A stretch of DNA of 64,000 nt, from assembly GCA_015478945.1 (NCBI GenBank), contig JABUQX010027490.1, forward strand, positions 1 through 64,000, written 5' to 3'. The stretch is from Trachelipus rathkii. Lineage: Eukaryota > Arthropoda > Malacostraca > Isopoda > Trachelipodidae. Shown here one piece after another: positions 52,510 through 64,000 of the stretch. The position numbers and the translations under genes are program-made. The notes under the pieces are model-generated. The model had not been told where the DNA came from. It was given only the letters and a program-made list of their open reading frames with translations, and searched no databases. How positions within the stretch are numbered: the stretch's first letter is position 1; every line of letters begins with the position of its first letter.

Positions 52510-55500
52510 ATAGTGACGTTTCGTAATTACCGAGACGATCCTCGGAGGGGATCAATCGCGGCCGGGTTTCCTCTACGGCGTCACTATAAAATAATGACGT
52601 TTCTCGATTACCATAAAAACGACCTCGAACGATCAAACGGCAATATTTTCAGGGATGAACTATCGTTGGGCGTATTAATTATGATTATAGTGACGTTTAT
52701 TCTGTACCGTTTATAAGTCGAAGGTATAAGTTAAAATTTGAAAAAAAAAAATTCTATTTTTCCCGAGGTCGACTTTTTGGAGGGCGATTTTGATTTAGAC
52801 CTTTTGAGTTATAAACGGTTCCGATGAAACGTCACTATTGGAACTATTATTACGCTTAACGACGTTCTAAGCGTAAAAAATGGATTCTAAACGCGTAGAG
52901 TCATTTATTTTGGGCTTTTACGAAACGTCACTATATGACGAGGACGTTTCCGAGGTAAATGGGCGTCGTGCAATATTTTTTATTATTTTTTTTTAATTTA
53001 GTTACCTCTAAAAATTATTTATCGTAGAAAATGGAATTTAAGGGAGACTAAACTATAAAAAAAATTAATATAAATAAATATAGTATAGATCATGATAAAT
53101 AATTAAGAATTTAAGAAAAATTAAGAACGAAGAAAAAAAATTAAAAAAAATTAAAAACGAAGAAAAAAAAATAAATATCCAATATGTGAATAACTGATTA
53201 TTATCAATTCTTTACAGACTTAGATTCCGTAATTATTTTTTTTTTGGTTTCTCTCGGGAAAAAAACTCGCTTAAGGAACAAAAAATTTATTTTGCACCAT
53301 CTCCCGAAAAGTAGAGAGTAACGTTATTTCGCGCCCCGAGTGAACCGTAGGAGGGTACCTTTAATATTTTTTTACGCTAATTTTTAAAGTGTAGCAAAAA
53401 ATCGCTCAAAGCCTATAGGAAATGGGCGTTGTGCGTTGTTTTTTTTATTATTTTTTGTTTAGTTACCTCTAAAAATTAATTTTCATAGAAAACTGAATTT
53501 AAGGAAGACTAAATTAAAAAAAAATATTAGTATCGATAAAGTACACTTGCACTCGAAAAAAAAAAACTCGCTTAAGGAACGAAAAATTTATTTTGCAAAA
53601 TATCCCGAGGAGTAAAAAGTTACGTTATTTTGTGCCCCGATCGAAGCGTAAGTGGGGAGCTTTAGGATTTCTTTACGTCGATATTTATATAAGGAATTGA
53701 TATTCAGGTATTCATAATTTTTCCTAACTTTCATCATAACTTTATCCGTGAACTTTTCGTTTTTTCCTCAAAATACGATAGTGACGTTTCGTAATTACCG
53801 AGACGATCCTCGGAGGGGATCAATCGAGGCCGGGTTTCCTCTACGGCGTCACTATAATATAATGACGTTTCTCGATTACCATAAAAACGACCTCGAACGA
53901 TCAAACGGCAATATTTTCAGGTATGACACTTGCCCTCGAAAAAAAACTCTCTTAAGGTAGCAAAAAATCGCTCAAAGCCTATAGGAAATGTGCGTCTTGC
54001 GTTGTTTTTTTAATTAACTTTTGTTTAGTTACCTCTAAAAATTATTTTTCATAGAAAACTGAATTTAAGGGAGACTTAATTAAAAATAATAATAGTATAG
54101 ATAAAGTACACTTACCCTCGAAAAAAAACTCGCTTAAGGAACGAAAAATTTATTTTGCAACATCTCCCGAGAAGTAAAATGTTACGTGTTCTTAATTTTT
54201 CCTAATTTTTCATCATAACTTCATCCGTGAACTTTTCGTTTTTTCCTCAAAATACGATAGTGACCTTTCGTAATTACCTAGACGATCCTCGGAGGGGATC
54301 AATCGAGGCCGGGTTTCCTCTACGGCGTCACTATAATATAATGACGTTTCGGGAAAAAAAACCGCTTAAGGAACAAAAAATTTATTTTGCACCATCTCCC
54401 GAAAAGTAGAGAGTAAATTTATTTCGTGCCCCAAGTGAACCGTAGGAGTGTACCTTTAATACTTTTTTACGTTAATTTTTAATGTGTAGCAAAAATTGTT
54501 CAAAAACTATAGGAAATGGGGGTCGTGCGTAGTTTATATAATTAATTTTTGTTTAGTTACCCCTTAAAAATTATTTTTCATAGAAAACTGAATTTAAGGG
54601 AGACTAAATTAAAAAAAATAATAATATATATATATAAAGCACACTCGCCCTCAAAAAAAAACTCGCTTAAGGAACGAAAAACTTATTTTGCAACATCTCC
54701 CGAGAAGTAAAAAGTTACGTTATTTTGTGCCCCGATCGAAGCGTAAGTGGGAACCTTTAAGATTTCTTTACGTCGATATTTATATTAAGAATTGATATTC
54801 AGGTATTCACATATCATTTATTGTTTATTTTTTCTATGTTCTTAATTTTTCCTAATTTTCATCATAACTTTATCCGTGAACTTTTCGTTTTTTTCCTCAA
54901 AATACGATAGTGACGTTTCATAGTTACCGAGACGATCCTCGGAGGGGATCAATCGCGGCCGGGTTTCCTCTACGGCGTCACTATAAAATAATGACGTTTC
55001 TCGATTACCATAAAAACGACCTCGAACGGTCAAACGGCAATATTTTCAGGGATGAACTATCGTTAGGCGTATTAATTATGATTATAGTGACGTTTATTCT
55101 GTACCGTTTATAAGTCGAATGTATAAGTTAAAATTTGAAGAAAAAAAAATTTCAATTTTTCCCGAGGTCGACTTTTTGGAGAGCGATTTTGATTTAGACC
55201 TTTTGAGTTATAAACGGTTCCGACGAAACGTCACTATTGGAACTATTATTACGCTTAACGACGTTCTAAGAGTAAAAAATGGATTCTAAACGCGTAGAGT
55301 CATTTATTTTGGGCTTTTACGAAACGTCACTATATGACGAGGACGTTTCCGAGGTAAATGGGCGTCGTGCAATATTTTATTATTATTTTTTTTAATTTAG
55401 TTACCTCTAAAAATTATTTATCGTAGAAAACGGAATTTAAGGGAGACTAAACATAAAAAAATAATAATAAATAAATATAGTATAGATAATGATAAATAAT

Positions 55501-56907
55501 TAAAAATTTAAGAAAAATTAAGAACGAAGAAAAAATAAATATCCAATATGTGAATAACTTATTATAAGCAATTTTTAACAGGCTTAGATTCCGTAATTAT
55601 TTTTTTTTTTTGGTTTCTCTCGGGAATGAAACTCGCTTAAGGAACAAAAAATTTATTTTGCACCATCTCCCGAAAAGTAGAGAGTAACGTTAATTTCGTG
55701 GCCCCGAATAGGAACGAAAACTTATTTTGCAACATCCTCCCCGGAAGTAAAAAGTTTACGATATTTTGGTGCCCCGATCGAAGCGTAAGGGGGACTCTTA
55801 ATATTTTTTTAACGTCGATATTTATATTAAGAATTGATATTCAGGTATTCACATATCATTTATTGTTTATTTTTTCTCTGTTCTTAATTTTTCATAATTT
55901 TTCATCATAACTTTATCCGTGAACTTTTCGTTTTTTCCTCAAAATACGATAGTGACGTTTCGTGATTACCGAGACGATCCTCGGAGGGGATCAATCGCGG
56001 CAGGGTTTCTGCTACGGCGTCACTATAAATAATGACGTTTCTTCGATTAACCATAAAAAGAACCTCGATCGGTCAAAACGGCAAAATTTTCAAGGGATGA
56101 ACTATCGTTAGCGTATTAATTATGATTATCAGTGACGTTTATTCGTACCGTTATAAAGTCGAAGTATAAGTTAAAATTTTGGAAAAAAAAATTTCACAAT
56201 TTTTTCCCCCGAGGTCGACTTTTTGGAGAGAGATTTTGATTTAATACCTTTTGAGTTAAAACGGTTCCGACGAAAACAGCGTCACTATTGGAAACTATTT
56301 TAACGTTTTTAACGACGTTCTAAAGAGTAAAAAATGGATTTAACGCGTAGGAGTCCATTTATTTTGGGCTTTTAACGAAAACGTCACTATAATGACGAGG
56401 ACGTTTTCCGAGGTAATATGGGCGTCGTGAATATTTTTTATTATTTTTCTTTAATTTAGTTACCTCTAAAAATTATTTATCGTAGAAAATGGAATTTAAG
56501 GGAGACTAAACTATAAAAAAAATTAATATAAATAAATATAGTATAGATCATGATAAATAATTAAGAATTTAAGAAAAATGAAGAACGAAGAAAAGAAATA
56601 AATATCCAATATGTTGAATAACTTATTAATAAGCAATTTTTACAGGCCTTAGATTCCGTAATTATTTTTTTTTGGTTTCTCTCGGGAATGAAAACTCGCT
56701 TAAGGAACAAAAATTTTATTTTGCCATCTTCCGAAAAGTAGAGAGTAACGTTATTTCGTGCCCCGAGTGAACCGTAGGAGGGTACCTTTAATATTTTTTT
56801 TACGTTAATTTTTAAAGTGTAGCAAAAAATCGCTCAAAGCCTATAGGAAATAGGGGTCGTGCGTAGTTTTTATAATTAATTTTTGTTTAGTTACCTCTAA
56901 AAATTAT
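52510..56907 (+). repeat. Satellite higher-order repeat 2 (A-B-C-D-E)
   Basis: Same five-monomer order as the preceding 4.7 kb, with core starts about 52,510 (A), 53,778 (B), 54,257 (C), 54,907 (D) and 55,943 (E). The E unit between about 55,690 and 56,440 is peppered with single-base insertions and deletions compared with every other copy. After the E tail the sequence jumps at about 56,908 directly into B-type lead-in sequence, so the A monomer of the next repeat is missing. Confidence 0.85.
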
Positions 56908-59729
56908 GAACAAAATAATTATTTTGCACCATCTCCCGGAAAGTAGAGAGTAACGTTATTTAGTGCCCCGAGTGAACCGTAGGAGGGTACCTTTAATATT
57001 TTTTTACGCTAATTTTTAAAGTGTAGCAAAAAATCGCTCAAAGCCTATAGGAAATGGGCGTTGTGCGTTGTTTTTTTTATTATTTTTTGTTTAGTTACCT
57101 CTAAAAATTAATTTTCATAGAAAACTGAATTTAAGGAAGACTAAATTAAAAAAAAATATTAGTATCGATAAAGTACACTTGCACTCGAAAAAAAAAAACT
57201 CGCTTAAGGAACGAAAAATTTATTTTGCAAAATATCCCGAGGAGTAAAAAGTTACGTTATTTTGTGCCCCGATCGAAGCGTAAGTGGGGAGCTTTAGGAT
57301 TTCTTTACGTCGATATTTATATAAGGAATTGATATTCAGGTATTCATAATTTTTCCTAACTTTCATCATAACTTTATCCGTGAACTTTTCGTTTTTTCCT
57401 CAAAATACGATAGTGACGTTTCGTAATTACCGAGACGATCCTCGGAGGGGATCAATCGAGGCCGGGTTTCCTCTACGGCGTCACTATAATATAATGACGT
57501 TTCTCGATTACCATAAAAACGACCTCGAACGAACAAACGGCAATATTTTCAGGGATGAACTATCTTTAAGCGTATTAATTATACGCTAATTTTTAAGGTG
57601 TAGCAAAAAATCGCTCAAAGCCTATAGGAAATGTGCGTCTTGCGTTGTTTTTTTAATTAACTTTTGTTTAGTTACCTCTAAAAATTATTTTTCATAGAAA
57701 ACTGAATTTAAGGGAGACTTAATTAAAAATAATAATAGTATAGATAAAGTACACTTACCCTCGAAAAAAAACTCGCTTAAGGAACGAAAAATTTATTTTG
57801 CAACATCTCCCGAGAAGTAAAATGTTACGTGTTCTTAATTTTTCCTAATTTTTCATCATAACTTCATCCGTGAACTTTTCGTTTTTTCCTCAAAATACGA
57901 TAGTGACCTTTCGTAATTACCTAGACGATCCTCGGAGGGGATCAATCGAGGCCGGGTTTCCTCTACGGCGTCACTATAATATAATGATGACGTTTCGGGA
58001 AAAAAAACCGCTTAAGGAACAAAAAATTTATTTTGCACCATCTCCCGAAAAGTAGAGAGTAAATTTATTTCGTGCCCCAAGTGAACCGTAGGAGTGTACC
58101 TTTAATACTTTTTTACGTTAATTTTTAATGTGTAGCAAAAATTGTTCAAAAACTTAGGAAATGGGGGTCGTGCGTAGTTTAATATAATTAATTTTTTTTT
58201 TAGTTTACCCCTTAAAAATTATTTTTCATAGAAAACTGAATTTAGGGATAAATTAAAAACAATAATAATATATATATATAAAGCACACTCGCCTCAAAAA
58301 AAACTCGCTTAAGGAACGAAAAACTTAATTTTGCAACATCTCCCGAGAAAGTTAAAAAGTTACGTTAATTTTGTGCCCCGTCGAAGCGTAAAGTGGGGAC
58401 CTTAAGATTTCTTTACGTCGATTTATATTAAGAATTGATATTCAGGTATTCATAATATCCTTTAATTGTTTATTTTTCTATGTTCTTAATTTTCCCATAA
58501 TTTTTCATCATAACTTTATCCGTGAATCGAACCTTAAGGCCCTCAAAATACGATAGTGACGTTTCATAGTTACCGAGACGATCCTCGGAGGGGATCAATC
58601 GCGGCCGGGTTTCCTCTACGGCGTCACTATAAAATAATGACGTTTCTCGATTACCATAAAAACGACCTCGAACGGTCAAACGGCAATATTTTCAGGGATG
58701 AATTATCGTTAAGCGTATTAATTATGATTATAGTGACGGTTATTCTGTACCGTTTAGAAGTCGAAGGTATAAGGTAAAATTTGAAGAAAAAAAATTTCAA
58801 TTTTTTCCGAGGTCGACTTTTTGGAGAGCGATTTTGATTTAGACCTTTTGAGTTATAAACGGTTCCGACGAAACGTCACTATTGGAACTATTATTACGCT
58901 TAACGACGTTCTAAGAGTAAAAAATGGATTCTAAACGCGTAGAGTCATTTATTTTGGGCTTTTACGAAACGTCACTATATGACGAGGACGTTTCCGAGGT
59001 AAATGGGCGTCGTGCAATATTTTTTATTATTTTTTTTAATTTAGTTACCTCTAAAAATTATTTATCGTAGAAAACGGAATTTAAGGGAGACTAAACTATA
59101 GAAAAAAATTAATATAAATAAATATAGTACAGATCATGATAAATAATTAAGAATTTAAGAAAAATAAAGAACGAAGAAAAAATAAATATCCAATATGTGA
59201 ATAACTTATTATAAGCAATTTTTTCAGGTCTTAGATTCCGTAATTATTTTTTTTTTTGGTTTCTCTCGGGAATGAAACTCGCTTAAGGAACAAAAAATTT
59301 ATTTTGCACCATCTCCCGAAAAGTAGAGAGTAACGTTTTTTCGTGCCCCGAGGAACGAAAAACTTATTTTGCAACATCTCCCGAGAAGTAAAAAGTTACG
59401 TTATTTTGTGCCCCGATCGAAGCGTAAGTGGGGACCTTTAAGATTTCTTTACGTCGATATTTATATTAAGAATTGATATTCAGGTATTCACATATCATTT
59501 ATTGGTTATTTTTTCTATGTTCTTAATTTTTCCTAATTTTCATCATAACTTTATCCGTGAACCTTTCGTTTTTTTCCTCAAAATACGATAGTGACGTTTC
59601 GTAATTACCGAGACGATCCTCGGAGGGGATCGATCGCGGCCGGGTTTCCTCTACGGCGTCACTATAAAATAATGACGTTTCTCGATTACCATAAAAACGA
59701 CCTCAAACGATCAAACTGCAATATTTTCG
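56908..59729 (+). repeat. Satellite higher-order repeat 3, A-less, ending at the fold-back
   Basis: Core starts are about 57,410 (B), 57,900 (C), 58,553 (D) and 59,588 (the E position). Spacing to the corresponding B, C and D cores of repeat 2 is about 3.64 kb instead of 4.7 kb, showing loss of about 1.05 kb. The final unit has D-to-E type flanking sequence but an A-like core (GTAATTACC, CGATCAAAC), plus private changes such as GATCGATCGCGG and CAAACTGCAAT. Forward orientation stops at 59,729. Confidence 0.85.
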
Positions 59730-59898
59730 GAACCGTTTATAACTCAAAAGGTCTAAATCAAAATCACTCTCCAAAAAGTCGACCTCGGGAAAAATAGAAA
59801 TTTTTTTTTCAAATTTTAACTTATACCTTCGACTTATAAACGGTACAGAATAAACGTCACTATAATCATAATTAATACGCCCAACGATAGTTCATCCC
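59730..59898. other. Spacer (loop) of the giant inverted repeat
   Basis: This 169-bp segment is itself satellite sequence in reverse orientation. It runs from GGAACCGTTTATAACTC to TAGTTCATCCCT, the part of an A-type unit lying just beyond where the left arm stops. The junction at 59,729/59,730 shares about one base between the two parent sequences (TATTTTC joined to CGGAACC). Confidence 0.85.
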
Positions 59899-62800
59899 TG
59901 AAAATATTGCAGTTTGATCGTTCGAGGTCGTTTTTATGGTAATCGAGAAACGTCATTATTTTATAGTGACGCCGTAGAGGAAACCCGGCCGCGATCGATC
60001 CCCTCCGAGGATTGTCTCGGTAATTACGAAACGTCACTATCGTATTTTGAGGAAAAAAACGAAAGGTTCACGGATAAAGTTATGATGAAAATTAGGAAAA
60101 ATTAAGAACATAGAAAAAATAAACAATAAATGATATGTGAATACCTGAATATCAATTCTTAATATAAATATCGACGTAAAGAATCTAAAGGTCCCCACTT
60201 ACGCTTCGATCGGGGCACAAATATCGTAACTTTTTAAACTTGCTCCCGGAGATTTGCAAAATAAAGTTTTTTCGTTCCTCGGGCACGAACTAACGTTACT
60301 CTCTACTTTTCGGAAGATGGTGCAAAATAAATTTTTTTGTTTCCCTAAGCGAGTTTTCATTACCCGAGGAACCAAAAAAAAAAAATAAATTACGGAATCT
60401 AAGACCTGAAAAAATTGCTTATAATAAGTTATTCAAATTGGATATTTATTTTTTCTTCGTTCTTAATTTTTCTTACATTCTTAATTGTTTTTATTATGAT
60501 CTATACTAATTGTTTATTTATGTTAATTTTTCTTCTAGCTTAGTTTCCCTTAAATTCCATTTTTCTACGATAAAATAATTTTTAAGAGGTAACTAAATTA
60601 AAAAAATAATAAAAAATATTTTGCACGACGCCCATTAACCTAGGAAACGTCCCTCGTCATATAGTGACGTTTCGTAAATCCCAAAATAAATTACTCTACG
60701 CGTTTAGAAATCCATTTTTTACTCTTAGAACGTCGTTAAGCGTAATAATAGTTCCAATAGTGACGTTTCGTCGGAACCGTTTTTAACTCAAAAGGTATAA
60801 ATCAAAATCGCTCTCCAAAAAGTCGACCTCTGAAAAAATTGAAATTTTTTTTTTTCAAATTTTAACTTATACTTTCGACTTATAAACGGTACAGAATAAA
60901 CGTCACTATAATCATAATTAATTCGCTTAACGATAGTTCATCCCTGAAAATATTGCCGTTTGACCGTTCGAGGTCGTTTTTATGGTAATCGAGAAACGTC
61001 ATTATTTTATAGTGACGCCGTAGAGGAAACCCCGGCGCGATGATCCCTCCGAGGATCGTCTCCGGTAACTATGAACTCACATCGGTATTTTTGAGGAAAA
61101 AACGATAAAGTTCACGGATAAAGGTTTGATGAATATGAAAAATTAAGAACATAGAAAAATAAACAATAAATGATATGTAAATACCTAAAAATCATTCTAA
61201 TAAAAATATCGACGTAAAGAAATCTTAAAGGTCCCCACTTACGCTTCGATCGGGGCACAAAATAACGTAACTTTTTACTTCTCGGGAGATGTTGCAAAAT
61301 AAGTTTTTCGTTCCTTAAGCGAGTTTTTTTTTTGAGGGCGAGTGTGCTTTATATATATATATTATTATTTTTTTTAATTTAGTCTCCCTTAAATTCAGTT
61401 TTCTATGAAAAATAATTTTTAGAGGTAACTAAACAAAAATTAATTATATAAACTACGCACGACCCCCATTTCCTATAGTTTTTGAACAATTTTTGCTACA
61501 CATTAAAAATTAACGTAAAAAAGTATTAAAGGTACACTCCTACGGTTCACTTGGGGCACGAAATAAATTTACTCTCTACTTTTCGGGAGATGGTGCAAAA
61601 TAAATTTTTTGTTCCTTAAGCGGTTTTTTTTCCCGAAACGTCATTATATTATAGTGACGCCGTAGAGGAAACCCGGCCTCGATTGATCCCCTCCGAGGAT
61701 CGTCTAGGTAATTACGAAAGGTCACTATCGTATTTTTGAGGAAAAAAACGAAAAGTTCACGGATGAAGTTATGAAGTTGAAAAATTAGGAAAAATTAAGA
61801 ACACGTAACATTTTACTTCTCGGGAATGTTGCAAAATAAATTTTTCGTTCCTAAGCGAGGTTTTTTTTCGAGGGAAGTGTACTTTAATCTATACTATTAT
61901 TATTTTTTATTAAGTCTCCCTTAAATTCAGTTTTCCTATGAAAAATAATTTTTAGAGGTAATAAACAAAAGTTAAATTAAAAACAACGCAAGAATAATTA
62001 ATCGCTTAACGATAGTTCATTTTTGCTACACCTTAAAAAATTAGCGTAAAAAAAATATTAAAGATAGTCATCCCTGAAAAATATTGCCGTTTGTTCGTTC
62101 GAGGTCGTTTTTATGGTAAACGTGAAACGTCATTATATTATAGTGACGCCGTAGAGGAACCCGGCCTCGGATTGATACCCCTCCGAGGATCGTCTCGATA
62201 ATTACGAAACGTCACTATCGTATTTTGAGGAAAAAAACGAAAAGTTCACGGATAAAGTTATGATGAAAATTAGGAAAAATTAAGAACATAGAAAAAATAA
62301 ACAATTATAGAAAATGGAATTAAAGGGAGACTAAAAGCTCCCCACTTACGCTTCGATCGGGGCACAAAATAACGTAACTTTTTACTCCTCGGGATATTTT
62401 GCAAAATAAATTTTTCGTTCCTTAAGCGAGTTTTTTTTTTTCGAGTGCAAGTGTACTTTATCGATACTAATATTTTTTTTTAATTTAGTCTTCCTTAAAT
62501 TCAGTTTTCTATGAAAATTAATTTTTAGAGGTAACTAAACAAAAAATAATAAAAAAACAACGCACAACGCCCATTTCCTATAGGCTTTGAGCGATTTTTT
62601 GCTACACTTTAAAAATTAGCGTAAAAAAATATTAAAGGTACCCTCCTACGGTTCACTCGGGGCACTAAATAACGTTACTCTCTACTTTCCGGGAGATGGT
62701 GCAAAATAATTATTTTGTTCATAATTTTTAGAGGTAACTAAACAAAAATTAATTATAAAAACTACGCACGACCCCTATTTCCTATAGGCTTTGAGCGATT

Positions 62801-64000
62801 TTTTGCTACACTTTAAAAATTAACGTAAAAAAATATTAAAGGTACCCTCCTACGGTTCACTCGGGGCACGAAATAACGTTACTCTCTACTTTTCGGGAGA
62901 TGGTGCAAAATAAATTTTTTGTTCCTTAAGCGAGTTTCATTCCCGAGAGAAACCAAAAAAAAAATAATTACGGAATCTAAGCCTGTAAAAAATTGCTTAT
63001 AATAAGTTATTCACATATTGGATATTTATTTTTTTTCTTCGTTCTTTATTTTTCTTAAATTCTTAATTATTTATCATGATCTATACTATATTTATTTATA
63101 TTAATTTTTTTATATAGTTTAGTCTCCCTTAAATTCCATTTTCTACGATAAATAATTTTTAGAGGTAACTAAATTAAAAAAAATAATAAAAAATATTGCA
63201 CGACGCCCATTTACCTCGGAAACGTCCTCGTCATATAGTGACGTTTCGTAAAAGCCCAAAATAAATGACTCTACGCGTTTAGAATCCATTTTTTACTCTT
63301 AGAACGTCGTTAAGCGTAATAATAGTTCCAATAGTGACGTTTCGTCGGAACCGTTTATAACTCAAAAGGTATAAATCAAAATCTCTCTCCAAAAAGTCGA
63401 CCTCGGGAAAAATTGAAATTTTTTTTTTCAAATTTTAACTTATACCTTCGACTTATAAACGGTACAGAATAAACGTCACTATAATCATAATTAATACGCT
63501 TAACGATAGTTCATCCCTGAAAATATTGCCGTTTGACCGTTCGAGGTCGTTTTTATGGTAATCGAGAAACGTCATTATTTTATAGTGACGCCGTAGAGGA
63601 AACCCTGCCGCGATTGATCCCCTCCGAGGATCGTCTCGGTAACTACGAAACGTCACTATCGTATGTTGAGGAAAAAAACGAAAAGTTCACGGATAAAGTT
63701 ATGATGAAAATTAGGAAAAATTAAGAACATAGAAAAAATAAACAATTAATGATATGTGAATACCTAAATATCAATTCTTATATAAATATCGACGTAAAGA
63801 AATCTTAAAGGTCCCCACTTACGCTTCGATCGGGGCACAAAATAACGTAACTTTTTACTTCTCGGGAGATGTTGCAAAATAAGTTTTTCGTTCCTCGGGG
63901 CACGAAATAACGTTACTCTCTACTTTTCGGGAGATGGTGCAAAATAAATTTTTTGTTCCTTAAGCGAGTTTCATTCCCGAGAGAAACCAAAAAAAAAAAA
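59899..64000 (-). repeat. Right arm of the giant inverted repeat (satellite, reverse orientation)
   Basis: From GAAAATATTGCAGTTTGATC onward the sequence is the reverse complement of the left arm read backward from 59,729. Cores in mirrored order lie at about 60,040 (A-like), 61,080 (D), 61,730 (C), 62,220 (B) and 63,660 (E). Coordinates of matching points add up to about 119,630 throughout. The unusual E-to-B junction TTATGAACAAAATAATTATT near 56,915 is present in mirrored form near 62,715. The arm runs off the window, where 64,000 pairs with about 55,610, so its full length is at least 4.1 kb. Scattered single-base indels differ between the arms. Confidence 0.9.

Noticed and set aside
46125..64000. 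CRISPR array or other regularly spaced prokaryotic repeat
   Set aside because: Repeat units are hundreds of bases to 1.3 kb, the intervening DNA is itself repetitive, and the context is eukaryotic.

Overview
This is a eukaryotic, very AT-rich genomic window with one convincing protein-coding gene; nearly everything else is repeat or unannotatable low-complexity DNA. Nothing looks prokaryotic (no operons, no ribosome-binding-site-led ORFs). The best taxonomic hints are a decayed jockey/CR1-like non-LTR retrotransposon C-terminus (about 2.17-2.51 kb), hAT-type ends, tRNA-derived SINE-like pieces, and abundant (TA)n, (TAA)n and (GA)n microsatellites. Together these suit an arthropod, perhaps a decapod crustacean. 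This is inference, not proof.

Layout. 1-13.7 kb: TA and TAA/TTA microsatellite blocks separated by T-rich sequence, a retrotransposon fossil, and small GC-enriched islands (4.74-5.33, 7.16-7.34, 8.08-8.40 kb) of unknown origin. 13.74-17.5 kb: a possible hAT-like element marked by two G-run ends, then a cluster of tRNA-derived SINE-like fragments. 17.7-24.6 kb: mostly (TA)n, with a 33-bp minisatellite and a (GA)38 tract at 21.56-22.26 kb. 24.6-39.9 kb: low-copy DNA without a recognisable gene; from about 26 kb it contains many CpGs and few long homopolymers. 39.9-43.6 kb: TA/TTA simple sequence again.

44.2-45.8 kb, minus strand: an ABHD4/ABHD5-family alpha/beta hydrolase. One large exon carries the oxyanion-loop HGFGG, the nucleophile elbow GHSFG and DPWGF, and it ends at a good splice donor before the catalytic-histidine region. 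A possible next exon lies about 300 bp downstream, but it lacks the expected histidine.

46.1-64.0 kb: a complex satellite array. Monomers of about 0.5-1.26 kb are arranged as a five-monomer higher-order repeat (A-B-C-D-E, period about 4.7 kb), present twice and then once more without A. The left edge begins in reverse orientation, turns through a small palindrome, and carries a 368-bp non-autonomous hAT element with perfect 8-bp target-site duplications. At 59.73-59.90 kb the array folds back into a giant inverted repeat with arms of at least 4.1 kb that runs off the right end of the window. Private variants shared by both arms make this either a very recent fold-back duplication or an assembly/read artefact. 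It is the most striking structure here.
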